From Chthoniobacteraceae bacterium (GTDB lineage: Bacteria; Verrucomicrobiota; Verrucomicrobiia; Chthoniobacterales; Chthoniobacteraceae), in assembly GCA_947449735.1 (NCBI GenBank), contig CANFTB010000043.1, positions 1-38,468 of the forward strand: a stretch of 38,468 bases of DNA. The letters run 5' to 3'. Under the pieces are notes generated by a model, which saw only the letters and a list, made by a program, of their open reading frames with translations, was not told where the DNA came from and searched no databases. Made by a program: the position numbers and the translations under genes. Shown one piece after another: positions 7,972 through 16,629 of the stretch; position 1 is the stretch's first letter; every line of letters starts with the position of its first letter.

Positions 7972-9053
7972 GCCGGTCGAATATCTACTATTGGAAGTGC
8001 GACCGTCCGGCAGTTCTTCATGGCACAGCCGGCCGCACGGATGATTTACACTCCGTCGCAGAAACCGCCCGGGAGGCGCTCTCCGAGACACTTGGCTCTT
8101 CCAATGTAACCCTCACTCCCTTTCCATCCCAGGGAAACCATCTGACCTGGATCGCAAAGATTGACGGACAAACCGTCTTTTTGCGCGTCGAAAACGGGCC
8201 GGAAATGGACCGGCACCTGGAAGTGGAATCGGCGCTTACAACGATAGTGGGAAAAACAGGAGTCCCTGTTCCAAGGGTGATCGCGGTGGACGCCTCTCGA
8301 AGCAAGGTCCCCTTCGCCTGGCAGGCGATCGAACATCTCAACTGCGCCGACCTTAACATCCACTTCAAAGCAGGCCGTCTCCAAACACGAGCCATCGCCC
8401 ACGACATCGGCGCCGCGGTCGCCAAATGGCAGTCGGTGCCCACATCCGGCTTCGGCATCTTTGAAACAGCTTCAAGCAAGGACACGGAACCCGCAAAAGC
8501 CTACCACTCAGACTATGAGTCGTACTACCGCCTGCGCCTCGCGGAGCACATCCAATATCTTACCGACAAGAATTTTCTGTCGATCACTGAAGCGTCTCAA
8601 ATCGAACAGACAGTCGACCACCATTCGGAGCTGCTCCAAATTTCCTCCGGATGCTTTGTCCACAAAGATCTCGCCCTGTGGAATATTCTGGGATCGCCAA
8701 CATCGATCGCCGCCTTCATCGATTTTGACGATTCGATCTCGGGAGATCCGGTGGACGACCTCTCCCTTCTCGCGTGCTTCCACACTACAGAATTCGTACG
8801 GGACGCCATTCACGGCTATCAGACGGTCCGACCGCTACCCGAAGACCACCGCCGCAGACTGTGGCTGCATCTGCTCCGCAATATGATCGTGAAATCGGTC
8901 ATTCGCATTGGAGCGGGCTACTTTGACCAAAGCCAGGGTTTGTTCCTCTTTGGAAACGAAGACAGCGGACGGGATCTGGAAACCTTCACCAAAAAACGCC
9001 TGATCACCGCTGTCTCTGGCCTGGAGAACAATTCGGACATCGACATTTTATGA
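7968..9053 (+). CDS. APH/choline-kinase-fold small-molecule kinase
   Basis: The 361-residue protein has the aminoglycoside-phosphotransferase fold. The N-lobe contains VFLRVENG and an HLEVESAL helix with the conserved Glu. The catalytic loop is HKDLALWNIL (Brenner motif H.D....N) and the metal-binding Asp lies in FIDFDDSISGDPVDDLSLL. Such enzymes transfer phosphate from ATP to a hydroxyl of sugars, amino sugars, choline or homoserine. Cotranscription with a transporter and an aldolase, by 4-base overlaps on both sides, suggests that it phosphorylates the imported sugar or the aldolase's aldehyde product. An antibiotic-resistance role is not supported by context. The usual N-lobe Lys seems replaced by Arg. 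Confidence 0.82.
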   Translation: MSRSNIYYWKCDRPAVLHGTAGRTDDLHSVAETAREALSETLGSSNVTLTPFPSQGNHLTWIAKIDGQTVFLRVENGPEMDRHLEVESALTTIVGKTGVPVPRVIAVDASRSKVPFAWQAIEHLNCADLNIHFKAGRLQTRAIAHDIGAAVAKWQSVPTSGFGIFETASSKDTEPAKAYHSDYESYYRLRLAEHIQYLTDKNFLSITEASQIEQTVDHHSELLQISSGCFVHKDLALWNILGSPTSIAAFIDFDDSISGDPVDDLSLLACFHTTEFVRDAIHGYQTVRPLPEDHRRRLWLHLLRNMIVKSVIRIGAGYFDQSQGLFLFGNEDSGRDLETFTKKRLITAVSGLENNSDIDIL

Positions 9054-9769
9054 CACAAGCACTCTCGAAAATCGGCACATGGCTTTCCGTCGGCTCACCG
9101 GCCATCGCGGAACTTGCAGCACTCTGCGGCTTCGACTGGGTGCTAATCGACCTTGAACATGGATCCGCTCCGGAAAACGCAGTTTTAGAACAACTCCGTG
9201 CTCTCCGCGGAACCCCGACCAAGGGCATCGTCCGGGTCCCCGCCCCGCACGCCGATCTGATCGCCCGAATGCTCGACTGGGGGGCCGACGGCATCATGGT
9301 GCCTCACGTGAATTCGGCTCGCGAGGCCGCGGCAATCGTCGAGGCCACCAGCTATCCTCCGGTAGGAAAGAGAGGATTCTCCAGAACAGTCCGGGGACAC
9401 CAGTATGGACTCAGGGCCCCGGAGACAACTCCGCTCCCTTTAATCATCGCTCAAATCGAAACCCGTGAGGCGGTGGGCGCCGCAAACGAGATTGCATCAG
9501 TCAACGGCATCGACGTCCTTTTTATAGGACCCGCAGACCTTCAACTTGACCTAAAGGTCCGTCCGCAGTCGAAGCCACTTACTTACAGCGAATGCCTTAA
9601 CCGCGTAGTCATTGCGTCAAAGTCCGCCGGCAAGTCGGCCGGAATTCTCCTGCGGGATGCTGGAGCCCTTCGAGAGCACCTTGACCTTGGATTCAATCAC
9701 ATCGCCGTCGACGGAGACCTGTCCATTCTACGAAAGGCCTACCAGGCCATCCTTCCATCAAACCAATAG
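9050..9769 (+). CDS. HpcH/HpaI-family class II pyruvate aldolase
   Basis: The 239-residue TIM-barrel protein has the HpaI/RhmA motif set: WVLIDLEHGSAP with the catalytic His, VRVPAPHADLIARMLDWGADGIMVPHV, the GKRGFSR loop, AQIETREAV with the metal-binding Glu, and FIGPADLQLDL with the metal-binding Asp. Family members split 2-keto-3-deoxy sugar acids or 4-hydroxy-2-oxo acids into pyruvate and an aldehyde with a divalent metal. Length and residues look intact. It starts inside the end of the kinase gene (ATGA overlap) and is followed 13 bases later by a second sialidase-like gene. It is probably the enzyme that cleaves the imported compound. Confidence 0.9.
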   Translation: MTQALSKIGTWLSVGSPAIAELAALCGFDWVLIDLEHGSAPENAVLEQLRALRGTPTKGIVRVPAPHADLIARMLDWGADGIMVPHVNSAREAAAIVEATSYPPVGKRGFSRTVRGHQYGLRAPETTPLPLIIAQIETREAVGAANEIASVNGIDVLFIGPADLQLDLKVRPQSKPLTYSECLNRVVIASKSAGKSAGILLRDAGALREHLDLGFNHIAVDGDLSILRKAYQAILPSNQ

Positions 9770-9782
9770 CCCCCTAAAGTAC

Positions 9783-12113
9783 ATGAACCCGATCTCTAAA
9801 CTCCTTTTGATAACGGCTTTTCCGGCCCTCTCGCTGTCTGTCCAAGCGCTCGAAAAATCTACGCTCGATCTTTCGCTGGAACCGCCGGTCATCAACACGA
9901 ATCCCGGCCCCGAGTACGCCGACAACATGCGGCCGGGCAATATGGTTCTGGGCATTGACCGCACTCCGAAGGGACGCCTCTGGTCTGCATGGGTAGGCAA
10001 TGGAGACAGCCCCAACGGGTTTTTCATGCTCGCAACAAGCGATGACGGCGGAAAGTCGTGGTCCAAGCCGAGGGTGGTCATCGACCCGACGGACCCGCTT
10101 AACCAGCCAAACCGGCGCTCGCTCGTTGGAAACCTTTGGACCGATCCATTGGGCAGGCTGTGGTGCTTCTTTGACCAAAGCCTTGGCTATTTCGACGGCC
10201 GGGCGGGCGACTGGTACATCCGTTGCGACAATCCGGACGATGCAGATCCAAAGTGGACAGCGCCGGTCCGGTTTGCGGACGGTTGCACTCTCAACAAGCC
10301 GACGGTCCTCAGCAACGGCGACTGGCTTCTTCCTGTTTCCCTGTGGCCCAGGGAGGTCATCTCGACGTGGAACGGCGCCAACACCTTTCCGGGCGCCGAA
10401 AGCTTCAAGGAATCGCACAGGGAACTAGATCCCATACGCATGGCGAATGTCTTTGCCTCCTCTGACCAGGGAAAGACATGGACCATCAGAGGCGGCGTGC
10501 GTTTTCCGCACACCAACTTCGATGAACACATGATCGTCGAGCGCCGGGACGGATCACTCTGGATGCTGGCACGCACAAGCAAGGGGGTGAGCGAAAGCTT
10601 CTCCACCGACCAAGGCCGCACGTGGAGCGAACCTCAACTTAGCACCATTAAAAATCTGAGCGCGCGATTTTTCATCCGCAGGCTCAGTTCGGGTAACCTT
10701 TTGCTGGTCAAGAACGGCCCGACATCGGTCTTTCTGCCAAGGCGCTCCAGCCTGACCGCATTCCTTTCTGCGGACGATGGCATCACCTGGACCAAGGGAC
10801 TCACCCTCGACGACCGCTCCGAGGTGTCCTACCCCGATGGATTTCAAGCGCCCGATGGCACGATCCACATCCTCTACGACTGGAACCGCCACACTGACGG
10901 GGAAATCCTCCTCGCCAAATTCCGCGAGGAAGACGTGACCGCGGGCAAGCTTGCAACCCCCGGCTCCGCCTCCCGGATGCTTGTGAACAAGGCCCTTGCG
11001 CCGTCCCTTCCGAAATCCATCACCCCGGATCCAAAATGGTCCACCCAGGCTGAGCTGGATGCAAAAGAGGACTTCAAGAGCATCCCGTACGACGGCGTGA
11101 CTCCCAACAAGATGGTCTGCGACACCACCTTGAGGGAACTTCCCGACGGCTCTTGGATTCTGTTCATGCTGGCCGGAGGAGACACCGAGCCCAGTCCGCT
11201 CAACTACACCGGAGTCACCCGCAGTTCCGACAAAGGCAAAACTTGGACGCCTCTCGAGAGCTTTAACGTGGGCTTCCCCCGCGAGGGCACAACGATTGGA
11301 CAGGGACCCACGGAGCTGATGGTCACCGGCACGCTCTCCACGCTCTTTTTCTCAACCCATTCCAAACACTGGGCCAACGACTGGCGCTCGTGGTTTTTGA
11401 CAAGTGACGATTCGTTCAAATCTTGGAGCGCTCCGCAGGAAGTTCCGGGCCGACTGAAGGAGCGGACTTTCATCCGGAAGCACATCGTCGCCCGCGACGG
11501 CAGAATTCTGATTCCCTTCCAGCACTACGTCGGACCCGACGACGAACAGGACAAGGCGCCCCTCGAAAGAAGGTTCACTAACCCGCGCAACGGCGTCCTG
11601 ATAAGCAGCGATTCAGGAAAGACTTGGTCGGAGCACGGAAACATCCGGCTCACTCCGAACGACCAGTATTTCGGCTGGGCCGAAAACGATCTGTTTGAAA
11701 GGCCCGACGGCTCCATCGTCATGATTATCCGGGCAGACGGATTGGGAGGACTGCTATACAAGGCCGAGTCAAAGGACGGCGGGCGCACCTGGCCGGAGTT
11801 CGCAAGCATCACACAAATCCCCAATCCGGGCAGCAAAGCGACGCTCTACAACCTAGGAGGCGAGCGGGTGGCAATTCTCCACAACCCCAACAGCAGACAC
11901 CGAAGCCCGATGTCCTTGTGGATCAGCTTTGACGGGATGAAAACATGGCCGTACCAGCGGACTCTTCAGGAGACCTCGGTAGACGGACCGAAAGGTCGCA
12001 TGAACTACCCGGACGGGTTCTTGAGCAAAGACGGGCAGTGGCTCCATTTCGCCTTCGACGACAACCGGCACCGCGCCGTGCACTACAGCGCAAAGCTGCC
12101 GCCGTCAAAGTAG
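9783..12113 (+). CDS. Secreted two-propeller sialidase-like (BNR) protein, second paralogue
   Basis: The ATG at 9783 gives 776 residues with a signal peptide ending near SVQALE; earlier in-frame codons belong to the aldolase region. The first propeller parallels the product of the gene at 4715 (LGIDRTPKGRLW, LNKPTVLSNGDWLLPV, RFFIRRLSSGNLLLV, SYPDGFQAPDG) with boxes SDDGGKSW, SSDQGKTW, STDQGRTW and SADDGITW. A second sialidase-like propeller follows, with SSDKGKTW, SSDSGKTW, SKDGGRTW and a C-terminal GRMNYPDGFL. Thus the operon is flanked by two paralogous tandem-propeller proteins. The catalytic Tyr/Glu pair cannot be assigned securely by eye. It may be an exo-glycosidase on a sialic-acid-like or other terminal sugar. 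Confidence 0.86.
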   Translation: MNPISKLLLITAFPALSLSVQALEKSTLDLSLEPPVINTNPGPEYADNMRPGNMVLGIDRTPKGRLWSAWVGNGDSPNGFFMLATSDDGGKSWSKPRVVIDPTDPLNQPNRRSLVGNLWTDPLGRLWCFFDQSLGYFDGRAGDWYIRCDNPDDADPKWTAPVRFADGCTLNKPTVLSNGDWLLPVSLWPREVISTWNGANTFPGAESFKESHRELDPIRMANVFASSDQGKTWTIRGGVRFPHTNFDEHMIVERRDGSLWMLARTSKGVSESFSTDQGRTWSEPQLSTIKNLSARFFIRRLSSGNLLLVKNGPTSVFLPRRSSLTAFLSADDGITWTKGLTLDDRSEVSYPDGFQAPDGTIHILYDWNRHTDGEILLAKFREEDVTAGKLATPGSASRMLVNKALAPSLPKSITPDPKWSTQAELDAKEDFKSIPYDGVTPNKMVCDTTLRELPDGSWILFMLAGGDTEPSPLNYTGVTRSSDKGKTWTPLESFNVGFPREGTTIGQGPTELMVTGTLSTLFFSTHSKHWANDWRSWFLTSDDSFKSWSAPQEVPGRLKERTFIRKHIVARDGRILIPFQHYVGPDDEQDKAPLERRFTNPRNGVLISSDSGKTWSEHGNIRLTPNDQYFGWAENDLFERPDGSIVMIIRADGLGGLLYKAESKDGGRTWPEFASITQIPNPGSKATLYNLGGERVAILHNPNSRHRSPMSLWISFDGMKTWPYQRTLQETSVDGPKGRMNYPDGFLSKDGQWLHFAFDDNRHRAVHYSAKLPPSK

Positions 12114-12153
12114 GAAGCCGCCGGCGCGGGAGCAACCGCCCAGCCCAACGCCA

Positions 12154-12594
12154 TCAGGAAAGCACCTCAAAAATCGCCTCGACCTCAACCGCGGCTCCCG
12201 TGGGTAGTTGCGCAAAACCGAGGGCACTGCGAGCGTGGAATCCATCCGAGTCCTTGCCAAAAATCTGATGCAGCAGATCGGAGCAGCCGTTGATGACCAA
12301 ATGCTGGTCGCTGAACTCCAAGGTTGAATTCACGCAACCGAGAACCTTGATGACGCGCAGACCGTCGAGCGTGCCGTGCGTATTCCAGACCGCGTTAAGG
12401 ATCTTCTGAGCACAGTTCTTGGCAGCCCCATAGCCTTCCTCGGTGGAAACACCGGCTCCAAGCTTGCCCTTGAGGTCGCTCACCATCCCCGAAGTAATCA
12501 GCCAGTTGCCCGAGCGGATGCACGGATTCAAGTAGCTAGGCGGAAGCTTCGAAAAAACAACTCCTAGGGATTCGGCGCTCTTTTGGGGACTCAT
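12154..12594 (-). CDS. RidA/YjgF/UK114-family protein
   Basis: The 146-residue protein belongs to the longer Rid branch: KLPPSYLNPCIRSGNWLITSGMV near the start, VIKVLGCVNSTLEFSDQHLVING in the middle and HARSALGFAQLPTGAAVEVEAIFEV at the end. Rid proteins are small trimers; RidA itself hydrolyses reactive enamine/imine intermediates, while this branch is less well defined. The Arg of HARSA corresponds to the ligand-carboxylate-binding position. The gene is convergent with the second sialidase-like gene (40 bases between stops) and divergent from the TIM-barrel isomerase gene. The region 12595-12812 upstream presumably holds both promoters, but I see no convincing -35/-10 pair. Confidence 0.9.
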   Translation of the reverse strand: MSPQKSAESLGVVFSKLPPSYLNPCIRSGNWLITSGMVSDLKGKLGAGVSTEEGYGAAKNCAQKILNAVWNTHGTLDGLRVIKVLGCVNSTLEFSDQHLVINGCSDLLHQIFGKDSDGFHARSALGFAQLPTGAAVEVEAIFEVLS

Positions 12595-12812
12595 GAGGTG
12601 GAAAATGTGGGGTTAAATATTGTCTCAATCCGCTGCGATCCAAGCGACCGCAAGATTTCCCATTAACTCAGCCAAATTAGACCTTCGTGCAAGCTTTTGC
12701 CCAACAGCACCAATTGGGCCCGGGGAATTCGCACACGGGGGCTTCCACGTTGACTCATTGCATGCCCCGAACAACCTGATAAGAAAGGCATCACGTCAAT
12801 CCCCCTTAATCT

Positions 12813-13739
12813 ATGAGCATCACCCGCCGCCAGTTGTTTACAAAAGCCGCACTTTCGACGCTGGCGACGGCCGCGGCCGGAGGAACCATCCTGGCGGCGC
12901 CTTCATCGCCTGGATCAGTCTCCATCGACAAGGAAGCGGCTGACCCCGCTTACAAGCTCCGCAATCGCGGAATCAAGCACACCCTCATGGGATGGTGTTG
13001 GAAGCCCATGGACACACTCGTCCTGGCACGCCATGCAAGGGAAATCGGGCTCACCGGCATCGAAGGAATCGACCGCAAGTTTTACCCGGAGGTGAAGTCC
13101 CTCGGCCTTGAGATTTCACTCGTCAGCTCGCACGGATTTTCAAACGGCCCCTGCAATCCGAAGTTCAAAGACGAAGCCACGGCAAAGCTGATCGAGGCCA
13201 TCGATGTAGCGGCAGACGTCGGAGCAAAGAAGGTGATCACTTTCACTGGCATGAAGTTCGAAGACATGGACCGTGCCCAAGCCGAGCGCAACTGTCTGGA
13301 CGTATGGAAGGCGGTTCTTCCAAATGCGGAGAAAAAAGGAATCACACTCGTTCTGGAACACCTCAACTCCCGCGATTCAACCCATCCGATGAAGGGACAT
13401 CCCGGATATTTTGGAGACGACGTCGATTTCTGCGTGGATCTGATCAAACGGGTGGGGAGCCCTAACTTCAAACTGCTGTTCGACATCTATCACGTTAGCA
13501 TCATGAACGGCGACGTAATCCGCCGCATCCGCCAGCACAAGGAGTACATCGGACACGTACACACTGCAGGAAATCCCGGCCGCTGCGAACTAGACCAGAA
13601 CCAGGAAATAAACTATCCGGCGGTGATGCGCGCCCTCGTCGAAACCGGCTACAACGACTTTGTCGCCCACGAGTTCATTCCCACCTGGAGCGACCCGATC
13701 CTGGCTCTGCGCCATGCCGCCATGGTCTGCGATGTCTGA
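12813..13739 (+). CDS. Tat-exported hydroxypyruvate-isomerase-like TIM-barrel protein
   Basis: The protein has 308 residues. The N-terminus carries a twin-arginine signal (TRRQLFTKA followed by an alanine-rich hydrophobic stretch), so the folded protein is probably exported. The rest is an AP-endonuclease-2-type TIM barrel like sugar phosphate isomerase/epimerases and Hyi: LVLEHLNSRD with the metal-binding Glu, KLLFDIYHVSIMNGD, IGHVHTAGNPGRCELDQ, and VAHEF with the second Glu. Candidate reactions are isomerisation or epimerisation of keto sugars, or hydration/elimination of 3-keto glycosides in the periplasm. Export argues against a classic cytosolic hydroxypyruvate isomerase role. Confidence 0.88.
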   Translation: MSITRRQLFTKAALSTLATAAAGGTILAAPSSPGSVSIDKEAADPAYKLRNRGIKHTLMGWCWKPMDTLVLARHAREIGLTGIEGIDRKFYPEVKSLGLEISLVSSHGFSNGPCNPKFKDEATAKLIEAIDVAADVGAKKVITFTGMKFEDMDRAQAERNCLDVWKAVLPNAEKKGITLVLEHLNSRDSTHPMKGHPGYFGDDVDFCVDLIKRVGSPNFKLLFDIYHVSIMNGDVIRRIRQHKEYIGHVHTAGNPGRCELDQNQEINYPAVMRALVETGYNDFVAHEFIPTWSDPILALRHAAMVCDV

Positions 13740-13789
13740 TGCGAAGATCTAGGACCGCTCTGGCAGAACGTCCCCATTCCGCACTCCCG

Positions 13790-14608
13790 TCAGAGCGCCT
13801 TTAAAACCCGCTGCATGTATTCAATGCTCTCCCGGGCAAGCCGCTCAGGACCTGGGGAGTAGTCGAACACCTCGACGGACACCCAGCCATCGTACCGGAT
13901 TTCCTGCAGCGTTTTGAAAATTGGCAGGAAATCCACGTCTCCCATGCCCGGGCCGCGTCGGTTCGGATCGTTGGCGTGAAAGTGGGCCATTGACGGCGCA
14001 TGCTTTCGTAAAATATCGCAGACAGGAACCGCCTCGGTCGACATCGCCTTCACATCCAAGTGAAGCCTGCAGTTTTGCGACCCCACAAGATGCATCAGTT
14101 CCTCGCCCAGATCAGCCGTTCTTAGAAAGTCCCCCTCCTCCGGCCCAAGTGGCTCAAGGGCAAGCGTCACACCTGCATCCTCAAGCGCCGGCACGACCTC
14201 CCTCAGCGTGTCGGCAGCGTATTGCATCGCCTCGGCATGGGTCACCCCCGGCAGGAGGTTTCGCTGCTTCGGGGAACCAAGAACCATCACGCGCCCCCCA
14301 AGATCAGCGCACAAACGCACCAGTTCTTTCAGGTAACCGGCTGTTTTCGAACGCACTGACTTATCCGGTGTGGTCAGATAAAATCCCTCGGTCTTCGCAA
14401 GCAGCCAGTGCAGTCCGATAATCTCCAGTCCCTGATCCCTCGCTATCCGGACAAGCTCGGCGCGCCGGCCGGCGGAGACGTCCGTCGCATAGTCAGCCAG
14501 GGTGAAAGGCGCTATCTCAACACCCGTGTAACCGCATCCGCGCGAAAACTCGCACGCCTTTTCAAAAGACCAGTCGGGAAACGTCTCGTTGCAGATGGCA
14601 AATTTCAT
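13790..14608 (-). CDS. Sugar phosphate isomerase/epimerase-like TIM-barrel protein
   Basis: From the ATG at 14608 (MKFAICNETFPDWSF) the protein has 272 residues; the frame is open for 32 codons upstream, but that extension does not look like this family. The barrel signatures are GYTGVEIAPF, EIIGLHWLL, LALEPLGPEEGDFL, RLHLDVKAMS, MAHFHANDPNRRGPG and GWVSVEVFDYSPGPERLA, with metal-binding Glu/Asp/His residues apparently complete. No signal peptide is present, so it is cytosolic. It resembles D-tagatose 3-epimerase/inosose-type enzymes, but the substrate cannot be fixed. It is convergent with the Tat-exported TIM-barrel gene and divergent from the small secreted protein gene. Confidence 0.88.
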   Translation of the reverse strand: MKFAICNETFPDWSFEKACEFSRGCGYTGVEIAPFTLADYATDVSAGRRAELVRIARDQGLEIIGLHWLLAKTEGFYLTTPDKSVRSKTAGYLKELVRLCADLGGRVMVLGSPKQRNLLPGVTHAEAMQYAADTLREVVPALEDAGVTLALEPLGPEEGDFLRTADLGEELMHLVGSQNCRLHLDVKAMSTEAVPVCDILRKHAPSMAHFHANDPNRRGPGMGDVDFLPIFKTLQEIRYDGWVSVEVFDYSPGPERLARESIEYMQRVLKAL

Positions 14609-14846
14609 AATTGAGGGGAGTTCGACATTCAAAAGGACACTCAACCGACGAGGCTCGAGCACGGCAACGTTTTTAAAAACCTGCGCAAACCGGAGGCCGA
14701 GCAAACAGCCGGACAGAAAAGGGCACCTCCTCTGTCAACTCAAGACAGATATCACAGGACAGCTCACGCGGCCTGATCATAAATCAGTCAAATGCCTATG
14801 CCTCAGTGTGTTGACGCGCACCGCCAAAGCAGTGCAAACCAAACCC

Positions 14847-15350
14847 ATGACACGTTCCTGGCTCCACTTTGGCACCCTGTTTTTTGCAATCAGCGCGCAA
14901 GCAGGCGACATCCAGATTACACTCGACCGAAAAAAGACCTCGCCGAATCACACGCGCGGGGGACTCGAGCAACAAACCTCTCAGAAATGGACTGGCACGC
15001 TTCGAGTGGAGAACACCTCCGCCCGAACGTCTCCGGATCTCCAAGCCAAGTATGTCGTCATTGTAAAACGGCAGGAGCTCGCCGAAAAGACGGGTTCTGA
15101 CCATCTCGAAGTGGTCAAAGGGGAGGCCAACGTTACTCCTCTAAAAAAAGGCGAGTCCTTTTCTGCCGACACAACTGAAATAGAACTCCGCCAACAGACT
15201 TTAAATGCACATTACCGCTATAAAAGCGGCGGCCAAACCCGGGCCTCGGATGCGATTGCCGGCGTGTGGGTGAAAGTGTTCTCCGGAACGAACCTTGTGG
15301 CGGAGTACGCCAACCCAGAGACGGTTAAGTCAAAATTTAAGTGGGAGTAG
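14847..15350 (+). CDS. Small secreted protein of unknown function
   Basis: The ATG at 14847 begins a signal peptide (TRSWLHFGTLFFAISAQAG) and gives 167 residues; the upstream in-frame extension overlaps the divergent gene and is unlikely. The mature part reads as alternating beta-strands: a WTGTLRVENTSARTSPDLQAKY segment like an immunoglobulin-type 'conserved between bonding strands' pattern, a YRYKSGGQTRASDAIAGVWVKVFSG segment and a C-terminal EYANPETVKSKFKW. It looks like a periplasmic beta-sandwich protein seen in several copies in Verrucomicrobiota, but I know no function. It stands alone, followed by a hairpin-rich spacer. Confidence 0.7.
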   Translation: MTRSWLHFGTLFFAISAQAGDIQITLDRKKTSPNHTRGGLEQQTSQKWTGTLRVENTSARTSPDLQAKYVVIVKRQELAEKTGSDHLEVVKGEANVTPLKKGESFSADTTEIELRQQTLNAHYRYKSGGQTRASDAIAGVWVKVFSGTNLVAEYANPETVKSKFKWE

Positions 15351-15437
15351 TCCGAAAGCCTGCAGCTGATCTCGCGCAAGAAGCATTGAGCCTACTGAGG
15401 CGGCCCCCAGCATCTCCCGCCAACTGTGTTGCGTGTG

Positions 15438-15473
15438 CCAAACGCCTGTTTGGAAGTTTTTCGTGAACTTCCA
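15438..15473 (+). terminator. Overlapping hairpins, possible terminator
   Basis: CCAAAC-GCCT-GTTTGG (15438-15453) is a perfect six-pair hairpin followed by AAGTTTTT. A second stem, GGAAGTT...AACTTCC, begins at 15452 and shares two bases with the first, so the two cannot fully coexist. The first could end transcription of the 14847 gene. A third weak stem (GGAAC...GTTCC) follows. The rest of 15351-15544 shows nothing else except a GC-rich hairpin (about 15517-15540) just before the next start. Confidence 0.4.
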
Positions 15474-15544
15474 CGGAACTACGCTGGTTCCAACCCTCAA
15501 CATACGCTCATAATTCGGGGGCAAGCCAGATCGGCTTCCCTCCT

Positions 15545-16615
15545 ATGAAATCAATTCTTTTTTCCGCTATCGGTTTGCTTGGAGTCGCCACCCTTCCTGC
15601 AGCCGAAGCTGGCTTTGTTGCTGTGCAGCACGACGGCGGAGTGCGTATCACAGTGGACGGCAAACCATTCGCATCCTATGTCGTAGACCAGGCAAACAAG
15701 CCCTACCTCTGGCCGGTCTACGGCCCCACTGGAGTGCCAATGACGCGCGCATACCCGATGCAGGACCTTCCTTCCGAACCCAAGGAGCAAAGGGACCACC
15801 CACACCATAGGGGCATTACCTTCGGCCACGAAAGCAGCGGCAGCGACGCCTGGACGTTTCCGGAAAACATCAAGGATCTCACGGGCGGTGAAACATTCGC
15901 AGGGGGAGGCGACACCTGGCACGAGAGACTCACCTTCGAGGAGTTTTCGAAAAACCCCAAACAAGCCGTCACCAGTGGCACGCGTATGAAGATGCTCGCC
16001 AGTATCCGCCACAAATCCTTCACCCAGACAATCTCAGCAAAGGACCACGCTTTGATCGTCGAGGTATGTGAGCACCTTGATGGCGCCGGCAAACGGTTTC
16101 TTACCGAGGAAAGACGCCTCACTTTTCGCAGTACAGACGCCACCCGAATCATAGACATCGACCAGGATTTTTCTGCGACAGACGGCGATGTCCACTTTGA
16201 CGACAGGAAGGACGCCGGCCTCTCCATCCGAGTCCCGGCCAGCATGGCGGTCGACAGCAAAAAAGGAGGCCGCATCCTCAACAGCGACGGCCTCGCCGAC
16301 AAAGAGGCGTGGGGAAAGCCTGCCAAGTGGTGCGACTACAACGGCCCCGTGGAGGGGGAGCACCTCGGAGTTGCCTTTCTCAACCATCCGTCGAGCTACA
16401 GATACCCCACCCCCTGGCATGTGCGGACCTACGGTCTTTTCACAGCCAACCCCTTTGCACAGAAAGATTACGACAAGTCACAGCCGGACGGTGCCACACG
16501 CCTTGTCGCAGGGCAGCACCTAAAGCTTCGCCACCGCATCATTCTCCACAAGGGGGACGCGGCGGAGGCGAAAATCGAAGCCGCCTTCGAGAGATACGCT
16601 CAGGAATCCAAATAG
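15545..16615 (+). CDS. DUF6807 (PmoA-like) secreted protein
   Basis: The 356-residue protein has a signal peptide (about 1-20, ending near PAAEA) and the features of the DUF6807/PmoA family: YLWPVYGPTG, an HPHHRGITFGH motif near residue 85 followed by SDAW, and C-terminal HVRTYGLFTANPF and LRHRIILHKGD. The histidine cluster suggests metal or sugar binding in a galactose-mutarotase-like sandwich. The function is not known; in PVC and Bacteroidota genomes the family often sits near DUF1080 and Gfo/Idh genes. It is followed 14 bases later by exactly such a DUF1080 gene, so the two form an operon. A hairpin ends a few bases before its ATG. Confidence 0.85.
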   Translation: MKSILFSAIGLLGVATLPAAEAGFVAVQHDGGVRITVDGKPFASYVVDQANKPYLWPVYGPTGVPMTRAYPMQDLPSEPKEQRDHPHHRGITFGHESSGSDAWTFPENIKDLTGGETFAGGGDTWHERLTFEEFSKNPKQAVTSGTRMKMLASIRHKSFTQTISAKDHALIVEVCEHLDGAGKRFLTEERRLTFRSTDATRIIDIDQDFSATDGDVHFDDRKDAGLSIRVPASMAVDSKKGGRILNSDGLADKEAWGKPAKWCDYNGPVEGEHLGVAFLNHPSSYRYPTPWHVRTYGLFTANPFAQKDYDKSQPDGATRLVAGQHLKLRHRIILHKGDAAEAKIEAAFERYAQESK

Positions 16616-16629
16616 CTTCTCACCCCTCG

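Noticed and set aside
7968..9053. Aminoglycoside resistance gene
   Set aside because: The fold is shared, but the gene is embedded in a sugar-type operon with overlapping neighbours and has no resistance context.
4715..12113. Classical nan (sialic acid) operon
   Set aside because: No NanA (DHDPS-type lyase), NanE epimerase, ROK-type NanK or TRAP/SiaT transporter is present; the aldolase is HpcH/HpaI type and the kinase APH type.
14589..14846. 86-residue N-terminal extension of the small secreted protein
   Set aside because: It overlaps the divergent isomerase start, lacks family-like sequence, and would bury the clear signal peptide that starts at 14847.
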